A stretch of 32,791 nucleotides of DNA from an uncultured Rhizobiaceae group bacterium (GTDB lineage Bacteria; Pseudomonadota; Alphaproteobacteria; Rhizobiales; Rhizobiaceae). The number at the start of each line of letters is the position of its first letter. The first letter of the stretch is position 1. Location: NCBI GenBank assembly GCA_937944165.1, contig CALDZF010000206.1, forward strand, positions 1 through 32,791, given 5' to 3'. Below are positions 7,971 to 15,067 of this stretch, piece by piece. The position numbers were made by a program, and so were the translations under genes. Below the pieces are notes generated by a model. It did not search any database, was not told where the DNA came from, and saw only the letters and a program-made list of their open reading frames with translations.

Positions 7971-8297
7971 TTATTGCTTCGGCGCTGGATTTTGTTGATA
8001 ACAAAGCTCTTCTGCACGCGCCTTGAAATCAGAAAATTGCGCTTCAGATAAAACACCATCTTGTTTCATTTGGTTTACATCTCCAATACGCTTTTGAAGA
8101 CATTGCGCAAGTTCAGGATTTGTATCTGCAATGGAAGCGGTTGTTGCTTCTGGAAGACCAACCGCAACTTCATTTGAAGCAAGGCGCACAAAGTCATCTT
8201 TGTAATGGTAGTATAATAAAAACGCAAAAAGCAGTGCCAGTAATAATGCTAAAATTCTTGCAGCACCCGTATCAACAAATTTTCGTTCAATGGTCAT
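7971..8297 (-). CDS. Small single-pass membrane protein, unknown function
   Basis: 108 residues. One strong transmembrane helix (about 14-30, RILALLLALLFAFLLYY) is followed by a soluble tail with two cysteines (C64, C98), an arrangement consistent with a periplasmic domain stabilised by a disulfide. Its ribosome site (GGGAGGG) lies inside the last codons of the DUF6352 gene, so translation is coupled to it. It is the last gene of the minus-strand FDH tail and converges on the polyferredoxin gene with a 9-bp gap. I do not recognise the family. Confidence 0.75.
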   Translation of the reverse strand: MTIERKFVDTGAARILALLLALLFAFLLYYHYKDDFVRLASNEVAVGLPEATTASIADTNPELAQCLQKRIGDVNQMKQDGVLSEAQFSDFKARAEELCYQQNPAPKQ

Positions 8298-8302
8298 TGG
8301 TA

Positions 8303-9328
8303 TTATTCCCTCCCGATTTTTAATGGCAAATTGGTTAAAAGATTTTGCGGCTTCATAATCAACTTGCGTCCTTCACTCATTGCCATTCCTAAATATACAT
8401 TCTTTCCTTGCATCGTGTCTATAACGTCGCTTTCATAAAGAAACTCAATTCGGTAAAGCGCAAGAATTCTAAATAACTCAGCTTCGCTTACACTTTCATT
8501 ATTGTAAAGTGCATTTAAAATTCGCGTTGCTTCCAAATCAAGACCAACATGCCATGACCACTTTTCATCACGAATAGATTTCATTGCTTGAATGCGAGTT
8601 TTAGCTCCTAAAAAATGCATAATCCATTTTTCAATTACCCGGCCAAGTGCATCTTGTGCTGGTTGCGTAAACCTAAAATCAATGGCCATATCAAATTGAT
8701 CTGAACGCTGCCAATATTTGGCCTTGTTATCATCCGTCATAACATCAAGGGAAATTTCACGCGCAGGCGTACCGCTTTCGGCTAATAATTGCCCTAACCC
8801 GCCAAACCCTGATTGCGAACGCATCTCGACAATTTCCTGGTCAGCAAGCATCAACTCATCTTCGCCTGTTGTCACCGCTTGCTCTCGGAAAAATAGTTCA
8901 CTAGCACGCAATTGCATTGGATCATCTTCATCAGCAAGTATATTTCTCAAAATCAAATGCACCATCTGGTCAATAAAGACTGGCGGGATTGTAATTGACC
9001 CTGATTGAAAAAGTGAAGCATACGCCCCTTCAATCGTACCATGAGACGCAAGCAAATCTCGAAAACCCAACATAAAACGATAGTTATCTGCTGCATCACT
9101 ATCTTTAATCGAAGTTATTTCACTTGTTGAAACTTTAGCAAACGGATCATCCATAAGTTTTTCAAATAAGGCATATTCATACTGACAGGATTCTTCTATC
9201 GGGTGAATTTCAGGCCTGGTAAAATAAGCACGCAAATAATCAGTTGTAACTTTTAACCATCCATTTTCATCTCGCTCAACCAAATGAAACCCGGCAGATT
9301 TCCAAAAACCGTTTTTATCATCAGACAT
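8303..9328 (-). CDS. DUF6352 family protein
   Basis: 341 residues from ATG 9328, which overlaps the stop of the preceding gene by one base (TAATG); an upstream extension in the same frame (to 9346) is unlikely. The N-terminus (FWKSAGFHLVERDENGWL ... YLRAYFTRPEI) and the block RFMLGFRDLLASHGTIEGAY match a family I recognise as DUF6352, found near FDH genes in proteobacteria. No signal peptide, membrane segment or metal motif is seen; it is predicted to be cytosolic and mostly helical. Function unknown; tight coupling to DUF6505 suggests joint action. Confidence 0.78.
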   Translation of the reverse strand: MSDDKNGFWKSAGFHLVERDENGWLKVTTDYLRAYFTRPEIHPIEESCQYEYALFEKLMDDPFAKVSTSEITSIKDSDAADNYRFMLGFRDLLASHGTIEGAYASLFQSGSITIPPVFIDQMVHLILRNILADEDDPMQLRASELFFREQAVTTGEDELMLADQEIVEMRSQSGFGGLGQLLAESGTPAREISLDVMTDDNKAKYWQRSDQFDMAIDFRFTQPAQDALGRVIEKWIMHFLGAKTRIQAMKSIRDEKWSWHVGLDLEATRILNALYNNESVSEAELFRILALYRIEFLYESDVIDTMQGKNVYLGMAMSEGRKLIMKPQNLLTNLPLKIGRE

Positions 9329-9804
9329 TAATCTACAATCTCCCAAACCTTCGTATGCACAGGTTCACTGGGTGGTTGCACTATGCGAAATTCTTCTCGT
9401 ATTTCTCCAGTATCATCAAAATATCGCCCTATCGCAAAAATGGTGTTGATCGGTGCATCCTCACACATTTCGACAACAAAGCTCGTTTCTTGTTGAGCAA
9501 CTTTCATTGCAGCATCCATATCAGGAGCGCCAAAATCACTCATAAATCTTTGCGCCAGTATGTTTGTAATAGCTTCAAAATCATCTTGCACAATGTCTGC
9601 AACACTGACAAATGTTGAAAATCCAAAACTTGAAATTGATAAAAACCCATTACTGAACGCTTGTTTAGCTTTACCCTTCAAGTCAGTTTTTTGCGCACCA
9701 GAAAAACAAAAGCCGCCTGGAATAGCCCACTCATCTGGCATAGCTGCCAAATCAAATACATTATTATCAGATGGGTCAAAGCGTATGGTTTTAAGAAACT
9801 TCAT
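9328..9804 (-). CDS. DUF6505 family protein
   Basis: 158 residues; the start ATG overlaps the stop of the ligase-like gene by 4 nt (ATGA). The pattern TIRFDPSDNNVFDLAAMPDEWAIPGGF at the N-terminus fits a small alphaproteobacterial family I recognise as DUF6505 (name moderately sure). No catalytic motif, signal or membrane segment is visible. It lies between the ligase-like gene and DUF6352 and overlaps both, implying fixed stoichiometry of the three products. Function unknown. Confidence 0.72.
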   Translation of the reverse strand: MKFLKTIRFDPSDNNVFDLAAMPDEWAIPGGFCFSGAQKTDLKGKAKQAFSNGFLSISSFGFSTFVSVADIVQDDFEAITNILAQRFMSDFGAPDMDAAMKVAQQETSFVVEMCEDAPINTIFAIGRYFDDTGEIREEFRIVQPPSEPVHTKVWEIVD

Positions 9805-10529
9805 TTAAAGCTACCCATTGAGTTTCCAAGCACTTCGATAGTATCAAGCGAACGCATTTCATCATTGAATTTAACAAGTGCATTACCGCTTTCATCCAAT
9901 CCCAAATACTCGTTTTCTGACAACCCAGATATTAATTTATCGTCCTTGGAAAACCGCCCAACCCACTGGTCATGAATAGGCTTAAACCCCTCTTCACTCC
10001 AGGTATGTATCCAGTTAAGCAAATGACGAGACGTTGATTCCAATAATTGCGTTCTGGAGATATCACCACACCCCTCATCCCACATTGTAGTGCGCCAGGC
10101 TTCTTCTCCAGGGTCGTTGATGAATTTTTCTGGTTTCATTGATATATCAAGCGATACAATCATCCAATCAGGCAACTCTGCAGTAGATGTTTCGCTTAAT
10201 GCCAATCCACAAAGGCCAATTTGTGCTTCATTCAATAAAATAACATTTGGCCATTGATAATTTATAGCAACCTCTGGTGGGCATAATGTTCCAGCGGCAT
10301 CACCAAAAGCGACCATTGCAACATAAAGCATCTCCCCACATCGTGAAACATCAACTTCAGGCTCAAGCACAAGTGCAAAACGCAGATTATATTGATCATC
10401 TGACCAAATTAGATCACCAGCACTAAACTCACCTTTTAAAACATGCGCTTTTGCATGTTTTAAAGGTGACTTACCAGAAGCAATTCGATGCCCTTTTAAC
10501 AAAGGAGGAAAAGTAGGAGCTTGTATCAT
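9801..10529 (-). CDS. Biotin/lipoate protein ligase-like protein (BPL_LplA_LipB_2), probably degenerate
   Basis: 242 residues. The central part aligns with the biotin/lipoate ligase fold: LRFALVLEPEVD ... INYQWPNVILLNEAQIGLCGLAL corresponds to the KWPND...K..G block of BirA. Here the Asp is Val, and the position of the BirA catalytic lysine (K183) is Gln. The GRGRRG loop that holds the adenylate in BirA is also not seen. The C-terminus has a DUF4444-like part (WVGRFSKDDKLI ... LGLDESGNALVKF). It is therefore likely a ligand-binding or scaffolding relative rather than an active ligase. It starts two bases after the DUF6494 stop and overlaps DUF6505 by 4 nt. Its conserved company with FDH genes is known; its job is not. 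Confidence 0.82.
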   Translation of the reverse strand: MIQAPTFPPLLKGHRIASGKSPLKHAKAHVLKGEFSAGDLIWSDDQYNLRFALVLEPEVDVSRCGEMLYVAMVAFGDAAGTLCPPEVAINYQWPNVILLNEAQIGLCGLALSETSTAELPDWMIVSLDISMKPEKFINDPGEEAWRTTMWDEGCGDISRTQLLESTSRHLLNWIHTWSEEGFKPIHDQWVGRFSKDDKLISGLSENEYLGLDESGNALVKFNDEMRSLDTIEVLGNSMGSFK

Positions 10530-10531
10530 CT

Positions 10532-10723
10532 TTAAGAAATATCAATATCACCTTCAACAACATGATTCAGATCCGTACCTTCTGCTGTCAGAACAACTTT
10601 TACGCTAAGTTTATCCTTTCCGCTTAAATCAGCTTCACGGACAATACGCTCAATTTCCTGCTGAGAAGTTACACCGACCTGTTTCAGGAATTTACGCATA
10701 GACATATTAAATTCTTCACTCAT
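10532..10723 (-). CDS. DUF6494 family small protein
   Basis: 63 residues. The sequence FNMSMRKFLKQVGVTSQQEIERIVREA followed by a short beta-rich tail (KLSVKVVLTAEGTDL ... GDIDI) matches the small FDH-neighbourhood family DUF6494. It is cytosolic, with no cysteine. The start ATG overlaps the protease stop by one base (TAATG), so it is translationally coupled. Function unknown; its size and helix-plus-strand form would suit an adaptor. Confidence 0.78.
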   Translation of the reverse strand: MSEEFNMSMRKFLKQVGVTSQQEIERIVREADLSGKDKLSVKVVLTAEGTDLNHVVEGDIDIS

Positions 10724-11688
10724 TATTTTTTCCTTTGGTTTGCTGGAATGATTAATTCAAGTCTTTCATTATTTCTTAAAATATCAACTTTAATGCTTTT
10801 ATCATTGCCAACCAAAACAACAATCGCCTCATAACTTCCTGCACGTTTTATTCTTTTGTCATCAGCATAGTAGATTATATCGCCACTCTTTATGCCAGCT
10901 TTTTCTTCACTGGAGTTCTTTTCCATGCGCATTACTTCTGCACCAACCAAGCCACCCTCAGCACTAGGTTTCGCCGGCCTTAGCAAAAGACCCGACTTTC
11001 TCAATGTAACAATTTTATCATCTAAATAGTCGTTTAATAAAACGTTTAACAGCTCCACAGAAACTGCAAAATTAACACCAATATTTGCATCAGATTGTCG
11101 TGTAAAAATCGCTGATAGCATACCGACTAAATGACCATTAACATCGACTAAAGCCCCACCTGACATGCCAGGATTTACAGAAGCATCTGTTTGAACAAAG
11201 TCTTCTATTTTATTAAACCCAACGCCTGACACATTTTTTGCTGAGATAACACCACAGGTAATTGACACATCTAATCCAAAACTGTTGCCAATTGCACAAG
11301 CTCTGTCTGCTAAGGCATAATTATCAGAAAACTGAATAGGTGACATTTTTTTATTAATTTTTAAAAATGCAATATCTGTTTGAGGGTTACGCATCACAAT
11401 AGAGGCTTTTAAAACTTCCCCATTCACAGTTCTTATATTAGCTGTTTTTGCAGGACCAAGAACGTGGTCTGCTGTAGCAATTAATCCAGTTAAGATAACA
11501 ACACCAGAACCTTCTGGTTCTTCGTTTCGTAAAAAACCTGATGGCCAATCAGGCAAAACACTAACAACAGAGTGGCTAGCACACTCAAGAGTCATTTTAC
11601 ATTCAAGCAACTGACCCTTATTTAATGTTTTTGCTTGAAGGGGCAAAACATATAATAAATTGAGTATGAAATAGAGGAATATCCTCAA
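10723..11688 (-). CDS. HtrA/Deg-like periplasmic serine protease with one PDZ domain
   Basis: 321 residues, started by TTG 11688, which places a signal peptide at 1-19 (ending LQAK). The trypsin-like domain has a full catalytic triad: H75 (ATADHV), D105 (PQTDIAFL) and S176 in NPGMSGGAL, where the usual GNSGG is GMSGG. A PDZ domain occupies about 230-315 (GAEVMRMEKNSSEEKAGIKSGDIIYY). It is shorter than DegP (one PDZ rather than two) and resembles DegS-like or short Deg proteins. Extra cysteines (C30, C36, C131, C145) suggest periplasmic disulfides. It sits five bases after the microprotein gene and overlaps DUF6494. A role in quality control of the exported FDH or its cytochromes is inferred from position. 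Confidence 0.85.
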   Translation of the reverse strand: MRIFLYFILNLLYVLPLQAKTLNKGQLLECKMTLECASHSVVSVLPDWPSGFLRNEEPEGSGVVILTGLIATADHVLGPAKTANIRTVNGEVLKASIVMRNPQTDIAFLKINKKMSPIQFSDNYALADRACAIGNSFGLDVSITCGVISAKNVSGVGFNKIEDFVQTDASVNPGMSGGALVDVNGHLVGMLSAIFTRQSDANIGVNFAVSVELLNVLLNDYLDDKIVTLRKSGLLLRPAKPSAEGGLVGAEVMRMEKNSSEEKAGIKSGDIIYYADDKRIKRAGSYEAIVVLVGNDKSIKVDILRNNERLELIIPANQRKK

Positions 11689-11693
11689 GGTTT

Positions 11694-11825
11694 TTAATCC
11701 AAACGAACTGAATTATTTTGAGAAACAAATGCCTCATCTGCTGTTGTAGCTTGTGTGCCTAATACAACCCATGAAACTGCACTTATAACAATCATCGCTA
11801 CAATGCCTAAAATAACAGCTTTCAT
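11694..11825 (-). CDS. 43-residue membrane microprotein, unknown function
   Basis: A short gene with a good ribosome site (AAGGA about ten bases before ATG 11825). The product has one hydrophobic segment (about residues 3-22, AVILGIVAMIVISAVSWVV) and a short polar tail ending NNSVRLD, so it is either a single-pass membrane peptide or, less likely, a secreted peptide. It fills the gap between the WD40-cytochrome gene (28 bp) and the protease gene (5 bp), so it is in the same transcript. Such small helices often stabilise cytochrome or oxidoreductase membrane complexes; that is only an analogy here. Confidence 0.7.
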   Translation of the reverse strand: MKAVILGIVAMIVISAVSWVVLGTQATTADEAFVSQNNSVRLD

Positions 11826-11853
11826 TATATATTCTTCCTTATATTCACAGGCA

Positions 11854-13188
11854 CTATTGCGCCTTTGTAGCTTCTTTTAAAAAGCGGATTAAGTCATCCC
11901 GCCGCTCTATTTTCTTTAATCGTTGAACAGGCATTTTAGTTCCTGGCAGCATAACATCAGGTCCATCATCAAACAAACGGGCAATTGTGTCTTCATCCCA
12001 TATTACATCAGTTTCCAATAAAGCTTTAGAATAATTATAGCCTGCAAGAGTTCCTGCCTTGCGTCCAAAAACATCATAAAGTGTTGGCCCTGCTCTATTG
12101 GCGCCATCAGGTGTTAGCGTATGACAAACACTGCACTTGCGACGAAATTCCAATTCGCCCAAGTCTTTTGTATCACGCACTTGAAACCGCCTTGGAAATT
12201 CAGAACGGTTTTGTTGAATTTTATTGGGTGAAATTTGCCAGCGCGAGGCAAAATCATCCAAACCGACATGATAAATTTGGTTAGTGCCTGATACAAAATC
12301 AAAATCCCATATGGGGCCAAAAGTTACCTCATTATTTTCAATAACCTTGCCAGAAGAAGCTGCAAAAACCTCTATCCATCCAGAACCATCACCATAGGCA
12401 GCCAATGCTTTATCAGATGATAATTTGACACTTTGTATGGGGCGTTCACGCTTGGCAATTTCTTGTATCTTTTCAGCTTTTTCAATACCAACGATTGCTA
12501 CAGCGCCATCAATTGCGCCAAACAAAACGCGGTCATCATCTAATAATACAATCGAATTTATACCCCAGCCATGACGGTATATGGGACGTATCATTTCTTG
12601 TTTTTCTACATCCCACTCCAGTATTTGACCATCAACGGCACCAGAATAAAGTTTTTTACTATCCTTTGAAAAGCTTACCGTATTTACATTACCACGATGG
12701 CCTGAAAGAACTGCCAGTTCTTTTCTTGTCTCAAGGTTATAAAGACGAACCGTTTCATCCCATCTTGCAACTGCTGCAAGCCTACCATCTTTACTCACAT
12801 CAACATCAAGTACCTTATCAACAGGCGCATCAATACGAGTAATCAACTTACCAGAATTCAAATCCCAAATGCCGAGCGAACCATCATCACTTACAGAAAT
12901 CGCTTCATTTCTGGTTGGTACAAAAACAACATCATTAACCGCTGCATCATGGCCATCTAAACGGTTTAAAAGCTCAGCACCCTCTTCGCCAATTTTCCAA
13001 TGGATAATTGAATAATCAAATGATGCCGTTAAAACATGTTCACCATCAGCGGCAATGCTAATTGCCTTGATAGGCCCACCATGACCTTTGAGTGTATCTG
13101 GCAGTTCTTGTGCATGGGCTGAGAAAAAACAAATCCCCACCAGCAAAAAGCCAGAGAGGATTCTTTTTAAATTCAAAGTTTCAATCAT
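11854..13188 (-). CDS. WD40 beta-propeller fused to cytochrome c
   Basis: 444 residues from ATG 13188; the frame is open to a TTG at 13206 directly after the fdhC stop, with GGA nearby, so the longer start is possible. A signal peptide (to about FFSAHAQ) is followed by about six to seven WD40-type repeats (for example LKGHGGPIKAISIAADGEHVLTA, LSGHRGNVNTVSFSKDSKKLYSG). A class I cytochrome c domain occupies about the last 100 residues, with haem site CSVCH and distal Met in LPGTKMPVQ. The product is periplasmic. Position directly after the cytochrome b subunit makes it the best candidate for taking electrons from FDH or docking a partner. Confidence 0.88.
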   Translation of the reverse strand: MIETLNLKRILSGFLLVGICFFSAHAQELPDTLKGHGGPIKAISIAADGEHVLTASFDYSIIHWKIGEEGAELLNRLDGHDAAVNDVVFVPTRNEAISVSDDGSLGIWDLNSGKLITRIDAPVDKVLDVDVSKDGRLAAVARWDETVRLYNLETRKELAVLSGHRGNVNTVSFSKDSKKLYSGAVDGQILEWDVEKQEMIRPIYRHGWGINSIVLLDDDRVLFGAIDGAVAIVGIEKAEKIQEIAKRERPIQSVKLSSDKALAAYGDGSGWIEVFAASSGKVIENNEVTFGPIWDFDFVSGTNQIYHVGLDDFASRWQISPNKIQQNRSEFPRRFQVRDTKDLGELEFRRKCSVCHTLTPDGANRAGPTLYDVFGRKAGTLAGYNYSKALLETDVIWDEDTIARLFDDGPDVMLPGTKMPVQRLKKIERRDDLIRFLKEATKAQ

Positions 13189-13206
13189 CGGTCTAAAACC
13201 TGACAA

Positions 13207-14304
13207 CTATTCCGCGGGATGAGGCTTGCTCGCTAAGCGGTTTTCTTCGTCCATTTCTTCAACCCAAAGAGAATGGTGTTCCATTGCCCAATTTTCATCA
13301 ACTTCGCCAGAAGTCATTGCATCAAGCGCACCTTCCATTCCTACAGAGCCAATATAAATATGAGCGATGATAACAACGATCATAAAGACTGCCATTATCG
13401 TATGCCAAGTTGCTTGTAGTTGTTGTTCTTGGATAGCACCAATATTCGTAGCAAATTCAGTTCCAAATATACTATTTGAAATTGCCGCTGTATCTGCCAT
13501 CATTGTTGTTGTAAATGGGTTTAGTAGCGCCCATCCAGACATTGAAATTGAAACGCCACATAAAATTACAATCCAGAAGATAATCTTTTGGCCTGCATTA
13601 AATTTCTTGGCGGGAGGATGACCTTTACCAATCATTCCGCCACCTTTTAATATCCAAACAAGATCATGACGATTTGGGATGTTATGAACAATCCACAATA
13701 CAGCAACCAACACCAAAGCTACCATGAATGCAAAACCAACATAGTTATGAACAAACTTACCAAAAATTGTAATGGTTGAAAAAGCACTTGCGCCAATTAC
13801 AGGTAACAATACGGTTTTGCCGAAGATTAAGTTTAACCCGCTTAAGGCCAAAACAATAAAACTGGAAGCAAGCAGCCAATGCGAGCCACGTTCTAATAAT
13901 GTAAAACGCGTAATCGTTCTGCCAGACGCACCTTTCGAAATTTTCATGCGTCCGCGTAATGCAAAAAATACCGATAGTAAAAGTAAAATACCAAGAATTG
14001 CCCAAGCAGAATATCGTGGTAACGGGCCATTTCTCATTTGGCGCCATTCTTCACCTTGACTTTGTATCATCAAGCCAGATCCAGCATTTTGGCCAGCAAC
14101 AGTACCTTGACCGCCTTTACGAATTTGCCGCCAAAGCTCTGCATCAGACGATGACCCACTGGTTGTATTACCTGGCACAGCGCCTTCAACTGGTGCTCCA
14201 TTATCGTTGGATTGCGCGTAACTAGGTGTTAAAACTGTAAGCATAGAAACGACAACCAACATGGTTGCAAAAAGAATAGTTAGAAATGACTTCGCCAATT
14301 TCAT
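13207..14304 (-). CDS. fdhC: Formate dehydrogenase, cytochrome b (gamma) subunit
   Basis: 365 residues with GGGGAGAG before the ATG. A signal peptide (1-31) and a periplasmic N-terminal extension of about 70 residues precede the family's cytochrome b core of four main helices (about 100-320). His residues in ERGSHWLLASS, GKFVHNYVGF, WHTIMAVF and IIAHIYIG are the expected haem b ligands. The length exceeds E. coli FdoI/FdnI (about 210 residues) because of the N-terminal part, as in other proteobacterial FDH gamma subunits. It anchors the complex and carries electrons to quinone or, given the next gene, possibly to a periplasmic cytochrome c. A terminator lies between it and fdhB. Confidence 0.93.
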   Translation of the reverse strand: MKLAKSFLTILFATMLVVVSMLTVLTPSYAQSNDNGAPVEGAVPGNTTSGSSSDAELWRQIRKGGQGTVAGQNAGSGLMIQSQGEEWRQMRNGPLPRYSAWAILGILLLLSVFFALRGRMKISKGASGRTITRFTLLERGSHWLLASSFIVLALSGLNLIFGKTVLLPVIGASAFSTITIFGKFVHNYVGFAFMVALVLVAVLWIVHNIPNRHDLVWILKGGGMIGKGHPPAKKFNAGQKIIFWIVILCGVSISMSGWALLNPFTTTMMADTAAISNSIFGTEFATNIGAIQEQQLQATWHTIMAVFMIVVIIAHIYIGSVGMEGALDAMTSGEVDENWAMEHHSLWVEEMDEENRLASKPHPAE

Positions 14305-14365
14305 GGCTTCTCTCCCCTGATACTAAGCAAATGCTAGTACCTATTTGGCTTATAATTATTTTAGA

Positions 14366-14396
14366 TAAAAAAGGCGGCAAATGTCTTCGCCGCCTC
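14366..14396 (-). terminator. Rho-independent terminator between fdhB and fdhC
   Basis: On the minus strand, AGGCGGC pairs with GCCGCCT (arms 14389-14395 and 14372-14378, 10-nt loop), followed by TTTTTT. It sits 60 bp downstream of the fdhB stop and about 60 bp upstream of the fdhC start, so it probably acts as a partial terminator that leaves the fdhC tail at lower level, or marks a second transcription unit. Confidence 0.8.
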
Positions 14397-14456
14397 GATT
14401 AACAAAGTAAAATATCAATACTGCGTAGTAATTGCAGCATTGATTTTTAACGAGGC

Positions 14457-15053
14457 TTATCCACCAGTCTTCTGGCCGTAGGCAGTACCCCAACCCCATG
14501 CACCAGCACCGAAACCACGTGCAACCACGCGCTCACGATAAACAGCAGAGACCACGTCACCGTCACCAGCAAGAAGTGCTTTTGTCGAACACATCTCTGC
14601 ACAAAGTGGCAATTTACCTTCCGCAAGACGGTTACGCCCATATTTCTGGAATTCAACCTGAGACTCATCCTCTTCAGGTCCACCAGCACAGAAAGTACAT
14701 TTATCCATCTTGCCGCGTGAACCGAAATTTGAAGCCTGCGGGAACTGTGGCGCACCAAATGGGCAAGCATAGAAGCAATACCCACATCCGATACATAAAT
14801 CCTTGGAGTGGAGAACCACACCATCTTCTGTATCGTAGAAGCAATCCACAGGACAAACAGCCTTACAAGGCGCATCCGAACAATGCATACATGCAACAGA
14901 GATTGAGCGCTCGCCTGGCTTGCCATCATTGATGGTTACAACCCGGCGGCGGTTCACCCCCCACGGTACTTCATGCTCATTTTTACAAGCCGTAACACAA
15001 GCATTACACTCGATACAGCGTTCAGCATCACAAAGAAACTTCATTCTAGCCAT
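14457..15053 (-). CDS. fdhB: Formate dehydrogenase, iron-sulfur (beta) subunit
   Basis: 198 residues with GGAGG eight bases before ATG 15053. Four 4Fe-4S motifs are visible: CIECNACVTAC, CMHCSDAPCKAVCP, CIGCGYCFYACP and a last set (CTFC ... CAEMC). This is the usual FdnH/FdoH/HybA-type ferredoxin subunit that carries electrons from the catalytic subunit to the cytochrome b. There is no signal peptide; it is expected to be exported with the catalytic subunit. It is shorter than E. coli FdoH (about 300 residues) and lacks its C-terminal transmembrane anchor. It lies 14 bp after fdhA. Confidence 0.94.
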   Translation of the reverse strand: MARMKFLCDAERCIECNACVTACKNEHEVPWGVNRRRVVTINDGKPGERSISVACMHCSDAPCKAVCPVDCFYDTEDGVVLHSKDLCIGCGYCFYACPFGAPQFPQASNFGSRGKMDKCTFCAGGPEEDESQVEFQKYGRNRLAEGKLPLCAEMCSTKALLAGDGDVVSAVYRERVVARGFGAGAWGWGTAYGQKTGG

Positions 15054-15067
15054 AGTATAATCCTCCC

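Noticed and set aside
14447-14932. Two long frames (minus and plus strand) over fdhB
   Set aside because: Both are shadows of the cysteine-rich fdhB frame, which carries the real 4Fe-4S motifs.
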